Assembly (NCBI GenBank): GCA_026119935.1
Contig: JALRMH010000025.1
Coordinates: 372,001-436,000 of the forward strand
Direction: 5' to 3'
DNA: 64,000 nt
DNA from: Endothia cerciana
Taxonomy: Eukaryota; Ascomycota; Sordariomycetes; Diaporthales; Cryphonectriaceae
Each line of letters starts with the position of its first letter. The stretch's first letter is position 1. Below, one piece after another: positions 23,801-34,571 of this stretch. The notes below the pieces were generated by a model, which was not told the origin of the DNA, did no database searches, and saw only the letters and a program-made list of their open reading frames with translations. Both the position numbers and the translations under genes were made by a program.

Positions 23801-24314
23801 AAGAGACCGAGTGGACTGGAGAGCTGCCGGATTTGGACGGTGAGAGGTACGTCTTGGCGGCGGCGGCGTTATCATTCTGGAGCTGTGACGCGGCGGCAGC
23901 GCTATGCCCGCCCTCCTCGTCCTCGGACTCGTCCTCATCATCATCGTAGTCGTCGATGATCACACGTTTCGCCTTCTTTAGGGGTGGTTGCTGTATAGGG
24001 GTATGGTCGGTGGCAGGGGGTATGTAGACCTCGGTGGCGGTCGGGGGTCTTTTGAGCGATTCGATGGCGGAGTCGTTATAGTCGCCATCATCAGCGAAGA
24101 GCGACGCGATCTTCGCGTCCGTCTTCCGGAACAGCTGTGCGAAGTGGGCGCGCCGGTGGTCGTCGTCGTGATTTTCTGATGCCTCAGGCATCAACATGGT
24201 CGCATCGGGGTGTGACCGCGACTGGCCATCAGGACCGGCATGAATCATCTTGATTCCATTCCCCTGGCTGGCGGCGGGTGTTGGCCAGCCGTTCTGGGAT
24301 TGATTAAAGGACAT
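20874..24314 (-). CDS. SPT7: SAGA complex subunit Spt7 (bromodomain plus histone-fold)
   Basis: Exons 24314-23243 and 23188-20874 encode 1128 aa. The unspliced frame is open throughout, so the intron is easily missed. The N-terminus (MSFNQSQNGWPTPAAS) is followed by an acidic, disordered region and a Gln/Glu-rich coiled stretch. The bromodomain is at about 320-440. Across the splice it reads DAPDYYS-VIKQPMDLGTM, then DLNLIWDNCLRYN. Near 770-825 a Bromo-TP histone fold (CRSALKRSVAQIFYHAGFEE) should pair with Taf10. The rest is basic and Lys-rich. Spt7 scaffolds SAGA in the nucleus. The start is the first ATG (24312-24314). The open frame upstream of it begins only with a TTG. Confidence 0.93.
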   Translation of the reverse strand: MSFNQSQNGWPTPAASQGNGIKMIHAGPDGQSRSHPDATMLMPEASENHDDDHRRAHFAQLFRKTDAKIASLFADDGDYNDSAIESLKRPPTATEVYIPPATDHTPIQQPPLKKAKRVIIDDYDDDEDESEDEEGGHSAAAASQLQNDNAAAAKTYLSPSKSGSSPVHSVSSPGKNGDKPKEDAASQGKEKSSEDARKELEEARSATEEAAKRSFHTMFYTLENDRMAMLEQQQLEESEKQIQAEMDKNGGNANDSPGQNHGSLSSANLGASSLTLKHLIARIDLKRNQVQATDQELRSLMNEVRKNRSKWASEENVGQEELYEALEKVLSELKAHTEYSTPFLTKVSKRDAPDYYSGRFGTDRKSARVHIDRSTVIKQPMDLGTMTKKLKQLQYKSKADFVTDLNLIWDNCLRYNQNLSNHLPRLANGMRREADKLIPLIPDIVVRPRAEVEAEERRKQNGGEDDGGDDSDDEPIITSRGRSNATKGAKSRTAPSDQKEGTPNNDSKPTLQINGILAKTGREGSEMGDGSNGFGTPPVGSFTPIGPHGQSGTSNADAMEIDGPSLNGMGLNLGEAAEQEFEDEEYKIWKQVTKKDRALIARERHNLFKDHKLNADEPAILRNKAGMRRVLRSHKQAEFEGIAVSSGDTSAVAAKEATKVPETLAEGMAVEDDRVIPDYYEACNLIPDVMPKLQWVEDDEGQVINQHEDVLRLVPPGQFVAPESILTKKFHANLRQMQETRKVCSKIGVIKQMQIQTQVYANQFPKYEPEPFLEADIEPHFVAGEGPIMAPDVCRSALKRSVAQIFYHAGFEELQPSALDVVTDIAGDYFAKIIHTFNVYKEADKVNATGKWAERGAKSQPRFTQEEVILHALSESGHSLESIEGYAKDDVDRLGSKLGVIHERMKSHLADLLRPALNDAGPDGAGAFKDGSDQFVGGDFAEDLGEDFFGFKALGLMEELGLDMLSVPLHLLQSRVRNTYQAQIQTVDAEVQDLFAALPPTEPVTKDNIQGQIGLVKNFFLAKLHANGDQPLVEDEDLPVKQRRPRPRLGATGKIVSPQKRPPKEQIALAKKKKKLEAGKAQVTDPKPGVNSTPEKGRKLSKVPLPKAPAMERVDSTQSQGIPSSPPGPGDKDDAVGMLSPESSGQ

Positions 24315-25632
24315 ACTGTCCCTGTGTGGATTGCCAGGGCTGTCGAGGAATCGCGACACTCCATGCGCCAGGTCAGGCAAGATTTTGACCGGCTTCCGGT
24401 GGGAAACGGTGGGCTAGATGGGCATGGGACAAAAGAGCGACATTGACATGGATGGCCAGGAGGGTTTATAGGGCAGTGCAGATTGTTGTAGTTGAGAAAA
24501 TGATGGAGGTTGCGAAGGCAGTTGCTGAGCGTTGTTGGATTGACGTTCAAGTTTGGGTGGAGTCGATCCTCAGGTAGTCTGCGGTACCCATAGCGCAAAC
24601 CAGGCTGTACTGGAGCGTGCAGGTGGGCCGGTCGCAGTCGCGGTACCCCGAGCAGCGTCATGAACACAGTAGCAGTCCTCGACACTACCAGCCAGTAGCA
24701 GGCCCCCCAGCAGCCCACCCTCGCATTTACGTGCAGCTAGCCGAGGGAATCCCAAGGCGTCCAGTCTGGTCTGGGACTTGCCATCCCATTCTCTGCATCG
24801 CTTTCTCCAAGATGCCGTCGTCTCTGGCCGGGCAGTATCAGCCTCATCTCCAGCCTCCACGAATTACATAAGCACACACACCCCCACGTGACCCGCCTAG
24901 CGAACCTTGAATTCTGATATCGACGACCGGTACCGACTTCTAAACAGACCTGGATAGACCTGGATAGTCGCCAGATGCTCTGGATTTGATTATGTTTTGG
25001 AAGAAGCACAATGTCCTCAGGGTGATCTGGCTGTATTCGCGCGTCATGCGTGTCAGTCGGGACCGGCTCGGTAAGATGATTATTCACACGGCCACTTAGT
25101 AGCACCCGGCCGAGGCCTCATTATGGACTCCCTGACTATGTATCGCCTGAACCTCCAGCCTGCCCCTCTGGAACCGCCTGAGACGCCTCCTGTAAGACCT
25201 GTATGGATTGTCCTGCCCGTATAGGGCCCGGTCGTGGCCCATCCCAGAAGGGTGTGCACCGCATCCAGGTGCCAATCACCCGCCGGGGCCGCCCCAGGCG
25301 TTCGGTTCGGGTGTGGGGTCCCCCCCCCGAGGCCTGAGTTTCCCGCATACGAATTACATGCTGGGTCCAGTCAGGCCACGCCCGGCCAGGGCCCTGTGGA
25401 GCTCCTCTGCAGGGCGTGGGTACAGGGCAGCACGAGCTCTCCAGCTTCCCCAAAGCCACCTATCCTTGAAACAGACGTCAACCTGACAGCTTCTCCCACC
25501 CGCCTAAGCCAACAACACCCACCACAAAGGCAATCCTTCCGACTGCTTCCCCTCCTCCTCACCACCATGCCTGCATCCTCAGACAACCACACACATCATA
25601 GTTGATCTGAGCAAAACAATCAACCTTCCACG
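24315..25632. promoter_or_regulatory. Divergent intergenic region SPT7 / VanZ-like gene
   Basis: About 1.3 kb between divergent genes. A short tandem duplication (ACCTGGATAG twice) lies near 24949-24968. No gene is supported. Confidence 0.45.
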
Positions 25633-26356
25633 ATGAGGATACGACTTCCATTCGCAGGTAAGCAAGGCTACAGCTCCCCGGGGCTCCCACCTCCTTCCTA
25701 GCTCCCGCCCGCAGCTCTACCCCAGTCCAGCCCGCCGCTGACACCCCCCCCCCTTCCAAAAAAAAACAGGAGTCTTCTTCCTCCTGCTCCTCCTCGCAGG
25801 CTACGCCGGCCTGACCACGCTCCAACTCAACCTCTACATCAACGACAAGGCCCTCCACCTCCTGACCTTCTTCCTGCTCACCGTCGTCTTCTACTGGATC
25901 GTCGACACCAACCGCCGGCGCACCCTGCACTTCACCCTCGTCGTGTGCACCCTGTGTCTCGGCGTCGGCTCCGAGTTCCTGCAGGGCTTCCTGCCCAACG
26001 GCCGCGACTTTGACTTCTACGACATCGTCGCCAACGTCGTCGGCAGCCTCGCCGCGCTGGGGCTGTGCAGCTGGTACCACAAGCGTATGCTCGAGCGGAA
26101 ACGGCAGAGGAAGACGTACACCGCGGTGCCGGACGGCGAGGGCGAGGATGGGGAGATGGACATCGAGCTGGGCGAGGGCGTCGTCGGCGCGCAGGAGAGC
26201 GGTGTGGTCGAGGGGGATGGCAGCGGCGCCGGGGGGGCCAGGTCGATGACCCTGGAGGAGGAGGTGGACAATTGGGACGAGAACGCGCCGGATGACTGGG
26301 ACGCTCCCCCGGAGGAGGCAAATGGCGAGGACGCCAAGAAGCAGCGTGCGGATTGA
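25633..26356 (+). CDS. VanZ-like small membrane protein
   Basis: Exons 25633-25657 and 25770-26356 encode 203 aa. Four hydrophobic segments lie at about 10-26, 38-54, 62-82 and 95-114. VanZ-type features are INDKALHLLTFFLLT, a Glu in GSEFLQGF and the polar/hydrophobic block RDFDFYDIVANVVGSLAA. After the last membrane helix a basic stop-transfer (KRMLERKRQRK) leads into an 85-residue acidic, cytosolic-type tail rich in Glu/Asp/Gly. VanZ proteins are best known from bacterial teicoplanin resistance, and fungal members have no established function. The first exon has only 25 nt. The 112-nt intron carries C10 and A9 runs just before its CAG acceptor. The junction (MRIRLPFAG/VFFLLLL) keeps the frame and completes the first membrane helix. 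Confidence 0.8.
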
Positions 26357-27719
26357 TTGATTGACCGGCTGATTACCCTGGCCTGGTTCAGGGCTGGTAC
26401 ATTTATGGCGGCGCCGGGGTGTGAGGCTGGACATTTGCTATGGCGTTGGGGACATGTACGATGACGGTAATGAACTTGATGCCCTTCCTTGTCTTTGAGC
26501 ATGATTGATGATGGCTGGAATCGTCATCCGGAAACTAATCCGTGAGTGCCTGCCAGAAGATGTGCGGCTGGAGTGCAAATGGCGATGAGCAGCCCGGGCA
26601 AAGTATGTTGCTCGTGGCAGCATGCTCCGAGAAGGTGCAGTGACGGTGCGCTGCGTTCATTGCTTCAATAAAAAGATGCTATGGCGCAAGAGAACAGTGG
26701 TAAGACGACGTCAGGGAATTATTCCCACCGCGAAGGTGGCCGGTCACGACGAAAGAATGTTTCAAGGCTGGCCACCAGACAACTAACACTGATGAATACG
26801 GCGTCACGGCGAGGGAGGTCCCAAGAAGCACGACTCGAGGCAACCGTGCGGTGGACCCTCAAGGCACTCTGAAACCCAGGCAGCGCGGAGTACAGACGGG
26901 CGATAGCGAGATCTGCGGGTAATTCAGCTTGATTTCTGAAGTCGTTAGGACTTGTGCCTGGTCGAAGCAGCATGCGGGTACTCTCAAGGGTGCGGCCAGC
27001 ACAGAAAATCGCAGTGCGGTGGCTGGAAGAGGACGGCTTGAGATGCAACCTCATGCGACCTCGAGCTGTGCGCAGGCCACCCGCTCCATTCCCAACGAGC
27101 TCATGCACAGACCCGGCCAGCATGTAGGCAGGGGTCTCCTCTGCCCGGGCGCTCCTCCAGGAGGAATTCTCTGGCCATGGAGGCGCAGTTGACCTTCCCC
27201 CCCGTTGCCGCCGAGGGGATCTTCGAGAGGCTGGTTACGGATACGGATCCTGCTTCCTCGGGCTGCGGCAGGGAGGGGTTATAGCACGAGAAGTACCGAA
27301 GCTTATTAGGCTCGCCTCGGGATTCCAAGTTTTACAACTAGACTTGCCAAACCTCGTTTTCGTACCCTGTTTGCTTGTTTGTACGATGGGTCTTAGGCGG
27401 CTTGCTAATACACCTAGATGAGAATAAGAAGGTTCCGGACCTTAGGAAGCGTCTGCCCCGTTTTGAGTGTTCCGAGAGACTTTGGAAGAGGAGTCACCAG
27501 GAGGTCCGAGTATTAAATTCAGAACCGAGTTTTTCCTGTTCATCCTACGATGGGAACATCTGACGGCGGCATCCCTTGGCAGGCGACGGCGCAGCACGAC
27601 TAGTATCAGAGCAAGCGCTGAGAGGGTGGTCGAGAGAGATTTCCGGCCGGCGGGATGCCCGGCATATTGCAGCTCCGATGAGGGGGTGAGGCGGGCTGTC
27701 GTAACCTACTTAGACCTTC
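26357..27719. other. Convergent intergenic region VanZ-like / ferric reductase
   Basis: No gene is supported. An AATAAA at 26667-26672 could be a poly(A) signal for the VanZ-like gene about 310 bp downstream of its stop. A minus-strand open frame at 26719-27123 looks random. Confidence 0.4.
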
Positions 27720-29511
27720 TTACCACTCGAAGCTCTCACTATGCCAGAACACCACCCTACCCTTCTTCACCCACACACCAACATGACTCCTCAGCTCCCG
27801 GCCCATCTTCGCCGGCCCACAGAAGAGCACAGCCACCCTCTCCTCCTGCCCGTGCCTGAACACTTCATCCACGATCTTCCTGAGGTCAGGACGCGCGCCG
27901 TGATGCCTAGCCTCCTGGTCACCCTGGATCGTGCTCAGTTCGACACCGTCCTCATCCCCAACTTCCTGGACGCCAGCCGCGCTCTTGATGCCCGTCACAA
28001 AGATCCGGACCCCGTCCTCTGCCGAGAAGGCCCTGCCTTCCTCCGACGCGCTGACCCACGCAGCCTCCCGCGGGCTCCGGACAGCCCATACCAGCTCGGC
28101 CCTGGCGCCGGGGTTGTCGCTGGCGAGGGCGCGGTACAGCGGTACCGTGAATGTGGCGCCGACGCCCCCCGAGACCAGCAGGACGCGGTCGTACCCGCCG
28201 CCCCGCAGCTTCTGGTAGTTTGCGGCCACGCCGTACGGGCCCTCGATCGCCAGGGCAGCCTGCTTGGCGCCGCGGTTGATGTCCTGGGCCGCCAGCTGCC
28301 TGAGGGTGGACGTCGTCGGCCCGCGGAGGTGGCGGGCCACGAGCGTGAGGTCGCCGTTCGCCTCGTCCACCGCGGCGACCGTGAAGGGGTTCATCAGGAA
28401 CTCGTGGACGAGGTACTCCCTCGACAGCGGGTCCTGCGAGGGCCGTGACCCGCCAGGGATCTGGAGGTAGATGTGCGAGCCGGGGTTCCCCCGGTACCGT
28501 TGGATCTTGTGGGGCGGCACGCTCGTGGTGACCTTGACGAGGCTTGTCCCGGGCACCGGCTCGAAGGTGGCTGTCGTGGTGACCGTGTCGAGCCTGCGGG
28601 AGACGATGTCGGCCAGGAAGACGACCAGCGCCTCGATGACAAAGACCCTGGCCACACGGACGTGGAAGTATATCAGGGGCGGTATGATGAGGGCGACGGC
28701 CAGGTGGGTGATGAAGAATACCCTGTAGGAGTACTCGCGGATCGTTTTGAGGGCGGTGGCGCCGAGGAACGTCATGGCCCAGATCCCCAGGAGCCCGGTC
28801 TGGACGGCCCGCGAGGATGTCAGCTTGTCGAGGACGATGCCCATCTGGACAAAGTAGTTTATGTACAAGCAGGCGTGCACGAGGAGCAGCACGTAGACGA
28901 TGCGGCCGAGGGCGCGGTGAAAGCGGTTGATCTCCTCATGGGATGATCTCAGGACGTAGGCGATAGGGTTAAGGCTCTTAAGCGCGAGAAGGTACTGCAG
29001 AGGGAGTTGGGATATTCCGATTATACCAACCCTTTTTGTGAGATGAAGATAGTCTGGATCATGTCAGCGTCCTCTTATACAGCGACGGGTGCCCGTCCGG
29101 CTCACCATCACCCGTCTCGAGGACGGACAAGACCCCCATCCAAGCACCCCAGGCAAGCCCAAAGACCCACTCGTCTCTCCGTCCCCATGACTGACCGAGG
29201 AAGACGACATCGCCCCCCAGCCACCACAAGAGCAGTCGATACCGCGCCTCCCAGGCACCGAGAGGACTCTGCCGCCGGCTCTTCCGCCGTGGTGACTCCG
29301 GCACGGCGGAATAGACGGCCCTCCGCGTATCGAGAGTCCTGATGGTCCACAACGCCAACCTGTAGACAAGCACCAGGAACACGGGGCCAAAAGCTGATAT
29401 CTGCGCGTATCCTGCGTATCTGTCGAGGGTCTGTCTCCTCAGCTCCTTCGCACCGCCGTCGAGGTCGACGAACTCCCACGGCCAGGCCACCGTTGCAGAT
29501 GTTGCAGGCAT
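27720..29511 (-). CDS. Ferric-reductase-type transmembrane flavocytochrome
   Basis: Exons 29511-29106 and 29053-27720 encode 579 aa. The ferric-reductase membrane domain spans about 40-270. Two haem-ligand His pairs have the classic spacing: H181/H195 in FHRALGR...VHACLY, and H252/H266 in ITHLAVA...YFHV. The FAD-binding region follows (EYLVHEFLMNPFTVA), where the usual HPFT is NPFT. The NAD(P)H domain has LLVSGGVGATFTVPLY and ends with LFCGPAKMG and a C-terminal FWHSESFEW, as in FRE proteins. These enzymes move electrons from cytosolic NADPH across the membrane to ferric or cupric ions. A role in another FRE-like group cannot be excluded. The 52-nt intron has a GTGAGC donor and a CGCTGACA branch. 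The ATG at 29509-29511 is the first ATG. Confidence 0.88.
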
Positions 29512-30283
29512 AGTAGGGGACACTCTATGAGGCTGCTGCGTGACGACGAAGGGCGAAGGCGAGCCCCTTGAGCTCCGAGGGGAGAATCCAGGAGGACTTG
29601 TGAGAATGAAAAAGACAGAAGGTCCATATTCAACGACAGATGCGGCGTTAGCGTGGGGTGGCCACCCCCCGGGCTTCGATAAGTAAGCCCTCGTCTATTT
29701 ATAATCCGGGACAGCTCATGCACATGCTCTGCTTGACTATCGGATATACTCGAGACCAACAAGACGTACGGAGAAGCATGGTCAAACTTGGGAGCCCCTC
29801 ACCTCGACGAAAGCTGAGGCGATAGGCACAAGACACTCACTCGCTCATGGACTGTGTCTTAGGAGAAGTAGGTTGAATCTCTATTTCATCCCAGTTTAAG
29901 CCTCGCTATAGGTACTCCTTGGGCGCAATGAATATCCAATCTTATTGTGTATTATTTTTCTCCTCTTTGTATAATCTACAGATTTATCTGAGTCCTTTGC
30001 TCTGGTTCCACGCGTATACTTTCCCACCCTCTCCACCCTCACTTCCTATTTTTATTTTTTATTTTTTTATTTTCCTTTCCTCTTCACCGGGTTTTGGTTT
30101 GGGGGGGGGGGGTGGTTCCCGCTCTTCAAACCCCTGCTCCTTGTCCTCAGGCCGGCACAAATTCCAGCTAAGCATCTTGACCCGCCACATACTAACACCA
30201 GCAGACCTCGACAGCTCCCATCGAAGCAACCCGGCTGTCACCGTCACAGGATCCGGCGCAGAGGAGCCCTGCCTCGAGCCATC
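29512..30283. promoter_or_regulatory. Divergent promoter region ferric reductase / TIP20, with possible leader intron
   Basis: 772 bp between divergent genes. A T-rich (TTTTTA-type) block lies at about 30047-30085. A perfect TACTAAC branch site near 30190 is followed within 15 nt by CAGCAG, which looks like the 3' end of a 5'-leader intron of the TIP20 gene. Confidence 0.45.
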
Positions 30284-32723
30284 ATGGCAACCGTGCCGCC
30301 CCAGATGTTCCGCCTGCCGTCCTCAGACGACATGCGCCTGGACGACTACCTCGACGACAAGCTCCAGTACGCCGCCGACATCGAGAACCTCGACGACCTC
30401 CTTGCCAGCGTCGAGGGGCAGCGCGTCCAGCTGCAGTCCCAGCTCGACGATGCGGCCAGGTCCCTCGCGAGCGCGCGCCAGTCCTCGGACGAGCGCCAGG
30501 CCTCCCTGCAGAGGCAGCTCGACGACTTCCAGGCCCTGCAGCGCGACATCGACATCCGGCTGCAGATCGTCGCGGCCTCCGACGCGCCGGACGAGGCCAT
30601 CCGCAGGCTGGAGGGGCCCATGCACAGGCTGGCCAGGGTCGACCTGGCCCACAGGTACCTGGTGCTGCTGCAGGACGTCGAGGGCCTCAGGGCGGAGGCG
30701 AGGAGCCACCTGCCCAGGAACCCCAAGGCCGCGCTCGAGCCGTATACGAAGCTGAAGGGGCTCGCAGCGTACCTGCAGGAGCTACAGGGCCCGGCGGACG
30801 GTGCGGCCGTGCACCTCGTCACGCACGTCGCCGGCATCGCGGAGAGCCTCTGGGAGGAGATGAAGAGGACGATGTGGACCGAGATGGACGGCATATTGGC
30901 CAGGAGGGGGTGGCCGAAGAAGGTGGACCCCCGGTCCGAGGTCGATGAGGAGTGGAGGGGTTGCTTCGAGAAGTCGATGGACCTGCAGGTGCCCGAGGTC
31001 CTCTACTCGGGCGGTGTGGTGACCCTGCTGCCGATGGAGGTGATGGCGCAGAACTGGATCAAGGAATTTCGGTACCACTTCATGGGCGACAAGGAGACGA
31101 GCAACCCTCGGAATATCGGGACGCAATGCTTCCCGTGGATACTCGCCCAGCTCGAAGAGTGGGACGACTTCCTCCGGGACAACTTCGGATACATCCTGGC
31201 GGGCAGGTTCACCAGCACTGCAGTGGCAGACAAGATGGTCTACCTGGATCCGACATGCGCCCTCATCACCTCTTTGCTGCCGGTCATCAGAGAGAAGGTC
31301 AAATCGGTCGTGGAGGTGGCGCTCAAGGATCCCGCCTTCCTGAGCAGCCTAATGGGCCAGCTCATGACCTTCGACGACAACCTGCGAAGGCGCTTCAGCT
31401 ATGACGGCGGGGATCTCGAGCGGGGCTGGGGCGGCATCACTTCAGAAGTGCTAGACGAACACTTTGACAGGTGGCTCGGCGCGGAGAGGACCTTCGCCCT
31501 GGAGCGATACCAGGTCATCATGGCCAGCCCGGAGGCCCGACAGATCGACTACGACTATAGCGGCCCAGGGAAGACGAAGCCCACCTTTGGCGCAGTCCGG
31601 GTCATAGATCTCCTGCGCTCGGTCACAAGCCAATACGACCGGATCAGGAGATTCTCGCACCAGCTGAGGTTTCTAATCGATATCCAGCTGGCCATACTAG
31701 ACCAGTATCACCTGCGTCTCAGGGACGGGCTTGACGCGTATAACGCCTCGACCTCCCTGGCCTTCAAGGCCATCTCGGGTGCAAGCAAGGAGGACATCGC
31801 AGCCCTCGAGGGGACAGGCGCGTTCGAGACGCTGTGTAAGGTCTTTGGCAGCTCAGACCACGTGGTCAACGCCCTCAAGGACTGGAGCAACGAGGAGTTC
31901 TTCGTGGAGATGTGGGACCGGCTGCAGGCCAGGGCGAGGGGTTCGGATGACCAGAGCAACCTGGCTGGCGGCATGAGCCATGATGAGGTCAAGGACCGGA
32001 CGTCGCAGAGTGTCGGCTCGACCGGGGACGGCGGGATCCTGTTTGATGAGACTATCAAGGCCTACGACGCGCGCCGGCAGCAGGCCCAGGACTGGCTCAT
32101 CGCCGCCGTGCAGGATTCGCAGTCCAAGGCCTTCCGGCCATACCTCCAGCGGACACAATGGACGACCATCAGTGAGGACTCCGGCCCGACCGATCCATAC
32201 ACGCTCGCCATCACTGCAGAGCTGGACGAACCGCTCAGGGTAAGACTATCCTTTTTCCCCACGAGACACGGCAGACAGGCCCACTAACTGATGTCAGATC
32301 GTAAAACGTAACTTCGACTTTCTCTCCCACGCCCTCAGCACCGCCATATTCCGGCGCATCGTGCGCAGTGTCCTCGAGTCACTGCAGAACAACCTCTACG
32401 AGAACGTCCTCGCGGCGAACAGGTTCACGACCCTGGGCGCCGCGCAGTTCCTCCGCGACGTGCACGCCATCTTTGCCACGGTGGACCGGTACATCCCCGA
32501 CGGGTCCGCGGCTATGGCCTTCCTGGCGGACGCGGTGAGGCTCTTGAACATGCCGCTGGAGGTGCCGGAGGGACAGGAGGGCATGTCGCTCCAGCAGGCG
32601 AGTGACCGCGTGTTCACCGATAACAGTGAGGCGAGGAAGGTGCTCGAGGAGCTGGGCATCGAAATGCTTGAGCCCCAGCACGCGAGGAGGATATTGCAGA
32701 ACCGCGTGGAGAATAGTGACTAG
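30284..32723 (+). CDS. TIP20: RINT1/TIP20 family vesicle-tethering protein (Dsl1 complex)
   Basis: Exons 30284-32239 and 32298-32723 encode 793 aa. The first 110 residues form a heptad-rich coiled coil (IENLDDLLASVEGQRVQLQ, then QLDDFQALQRDIDIRL). The rest is the helical RINT1/TIP20 domain, with FRYHFMGDKETSNPRNI, CFPWILAQLEEWDDFL and IDYDYSGPGKTKPTFGA. In yeast, Tip20 joins Dsl1 and Sec39 at the ER and tethers COPI vesicles from the Golgi, binding the SNARE Sec20. The 58-nt intron has a GTAAGA donor and a CACTAACTGA branch, and splicing joins DEPLR to IVKRNFDFL. Fungal members usually have about 750-850 residues. COG3, another tether of similar helical architecture, lies 2 kb downstream. Confidence 0.9.
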
Positions 32724-32954
32724 GTAGAACCAAGGCTCTAAGGGGGGGGGGGTTAGATGAACCCGAGGTGGTTTGTCCGCGCTCGCAAAAAATTAAAAAA
32801 ATTAAAAAAATCTATTGCCATGTATCCCATTTTTGCCCGTGTCCAACGTCAGAACCACCGGGGCGCAAACCGCATGCCCGCCCCTGAACTCCGCACACCC
32901 CAGCGATCTCAAAACCCAAGGCCGGATGCCTCTCGGCCCGGCGCCCGGACATCC

Positions 32955-34104
32955 TCAGTTGATCGCCCTCCTCGTCAGCTCCACCACGGCAAAGGTGCCC
33001 GCGCTCACGGGCATAGCCCTCAGGAGGGTCGGCCCGAGCCCCCTCCAGAAGCCGCCCATGCCCTCCCTCGCCCACGTCTGCGCGAAGCAGTCCCGCATGT
33101 TGCGGTACCGCATGCCCGCGCCGAAGCCGTCCGTCTGCATCTTGCTCTTGACGACGTCGAAGGGGTAGCTCGCCAGCCACAGGGCCTCGCCGGCCAGGCC
33201 GCCGTAGAAGGCGATCTTGTAGGCGGGGATGTCGGCGCGCGGCACGCCGTTGCGCCGGGCGTCGGCGTTCATCAGCCACTCGAACGCAAGGAACCACACG
33301 CCGTAGGCCTGGGCCTCGCGGAGGACCGTCACCGCCTGGCCCCTGTAGAGGCCCCTGCCGAGGCCTCCGCCGGGCGCCGCCACGAGCTTCCGCACGCAGT
33401 CCAGGGGCCCCGCGTACAGCCTCGCGGCGGCGCCGTGGGGCTGCGTCTGCAGCCTGATGCGCACGTGCTCGACGGGGCCCGAGATGGCGCTGTTGGCGAC
33501 GCCGGCGAAGGCGCCGGCGGCGTAGTACTGGGCGTAGGAGAGCGGGGCGCCGGTGGCCGCGCCGCGGAGGAGGGTGTTGCGGTCCTCGAGCCAGCGGCGG
33601 GCGGCGTGGAACCCGCCGAACTGGACGGACACGCACGCGCCGATGCCGAGGAGGGGCGTCAGGGTGCCCTTGTAGAAGGCCAGAGGCCCCTCGTTCCGCC
33701 AGATGGAGGTCGCGGCGCCGAGGGCGGTGGTTGGCGTGGTGGCGGTCTGGAGGCGGACCTTTACTATGTCGAAGGGTTGGCCTGGGGGATGGGGATGCCG
33801 TTAGCTGGGATCCAGGTGACCAGCTGGGGCCTCCGCCCCGATGAGAGCCCCGGTGGGAGACGAGAGTGATGCTGGTGAGCGAGTCTCGTTCTCATACGTC
33901 CCTGTCCCTAGCTGTGCTCACCCGCCCGCGGTGCACGACACCGTCGCGCTCATCCCCTCATGCACGAAGAAAGCCGGGGAGGAACTCACCAAGCAAGACC
34001 TGCGCGACACCACCCGCGGCACCAGAGAACAGGTCCTTCGCCGTCTGCACCGCGCCGCCGCCCTCGTGAGGGTGAGCGTCCACATCAGCCGCAGAGTCCG
34101 CCAT
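32955..34104 (-). CDS. YMC1: Mitochondrial carrier family protein, YMC1/YMC2 type
   Basis: Exons 34104-33990 and 33781-32955 encode 313 aa, the usual carrier length. All three repeats carry the carrier signature PX(D/E)XX(K/R): PFDIVKVRLQT, PVEHVRIRLQT and PFDVVKSKMQT. Repeat 1 starts at KDLFSGAAGGVAQVLLGQ, and the block TLTPLLGIGACVSVQFGG closely follows Ymc1/Ymc2. The yeast proteins sit in the inner mitochondrial membrane and have been linked to glutamate/amino-acid and redox metabolism. The exact substrate here is inferred only. The 208-nt intron has a GTGAGT donor, and splicing after LL(G) restores the first signature. The antisense strand is also open for a long way because of the high GC content. 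The gene is convergent with TIP20 and upstream of COG3 on the same strand. Confidence 0.92.
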
Positions 34105-34571
34105 GACCGCTGCTGGTGCCCCTCCCCCTTGATTGAGTGGGTTATATGAGGGATTGGGGGTCCTTTTGCGGGCTTCCCTTACAGGTAGGAGATGGGCGGG
34201 CCTAGAGAGGGGAGGATTCTGAGAGAGCAGATCAGGGAGAGAGGATGACAATTACGCTGGGTAAAAGTGAATGAATAATGGAGGTCCGTCATAAAAAAAA
34301 GAGGCCGAAGCCGGTCCCGATAAGATAGGCCCAGAGGACCCCCTGTCCTGTCTTTGTTTAGATTGCGTGCTGGCCTACTCTATCGGCGACTTTCGATGAG
34401 GGATCCCGCATGATGTGCTAGTATGTGCTTGTAAAGCTGGAGCTGCCAAATGTAGGCCAAAAGATTGTCGACTTATCACCAAGGGGTATGTCCAAGGGGG
34501 AGGGTAGCCTAGTATCTCGAGGCACCACAGCCTGAGTGTAGGATGAGAATAATGTCTGCTTAGGAACGGCC
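34105..34571. promoter_or_regulatory. Tandem intergenic region COG3 3' end / YMC promoter
   Basis: 467 bp between two minus-strand genes. It should hold the carrier promoter and the COG3 3' UTR. No gene is seen. Confidence 0.45.

Noticed and set aside
24315..24380. 22-residue upstream extension of SPT7
   Set aside because: It starts with TTG; the first ATG in frame is at 24314.
26719..27123. 134-residue minus-strand frame downstream of the VanZ-like gene
   Set aside because: No homology recognised, no upstream leader features, composition not codon-biased.
32757..33869. 370-residue plus-strand frame over the mitochondrial carrier
   Set aside because: Antisense shadow; the minus strand has all three carrier signatures.
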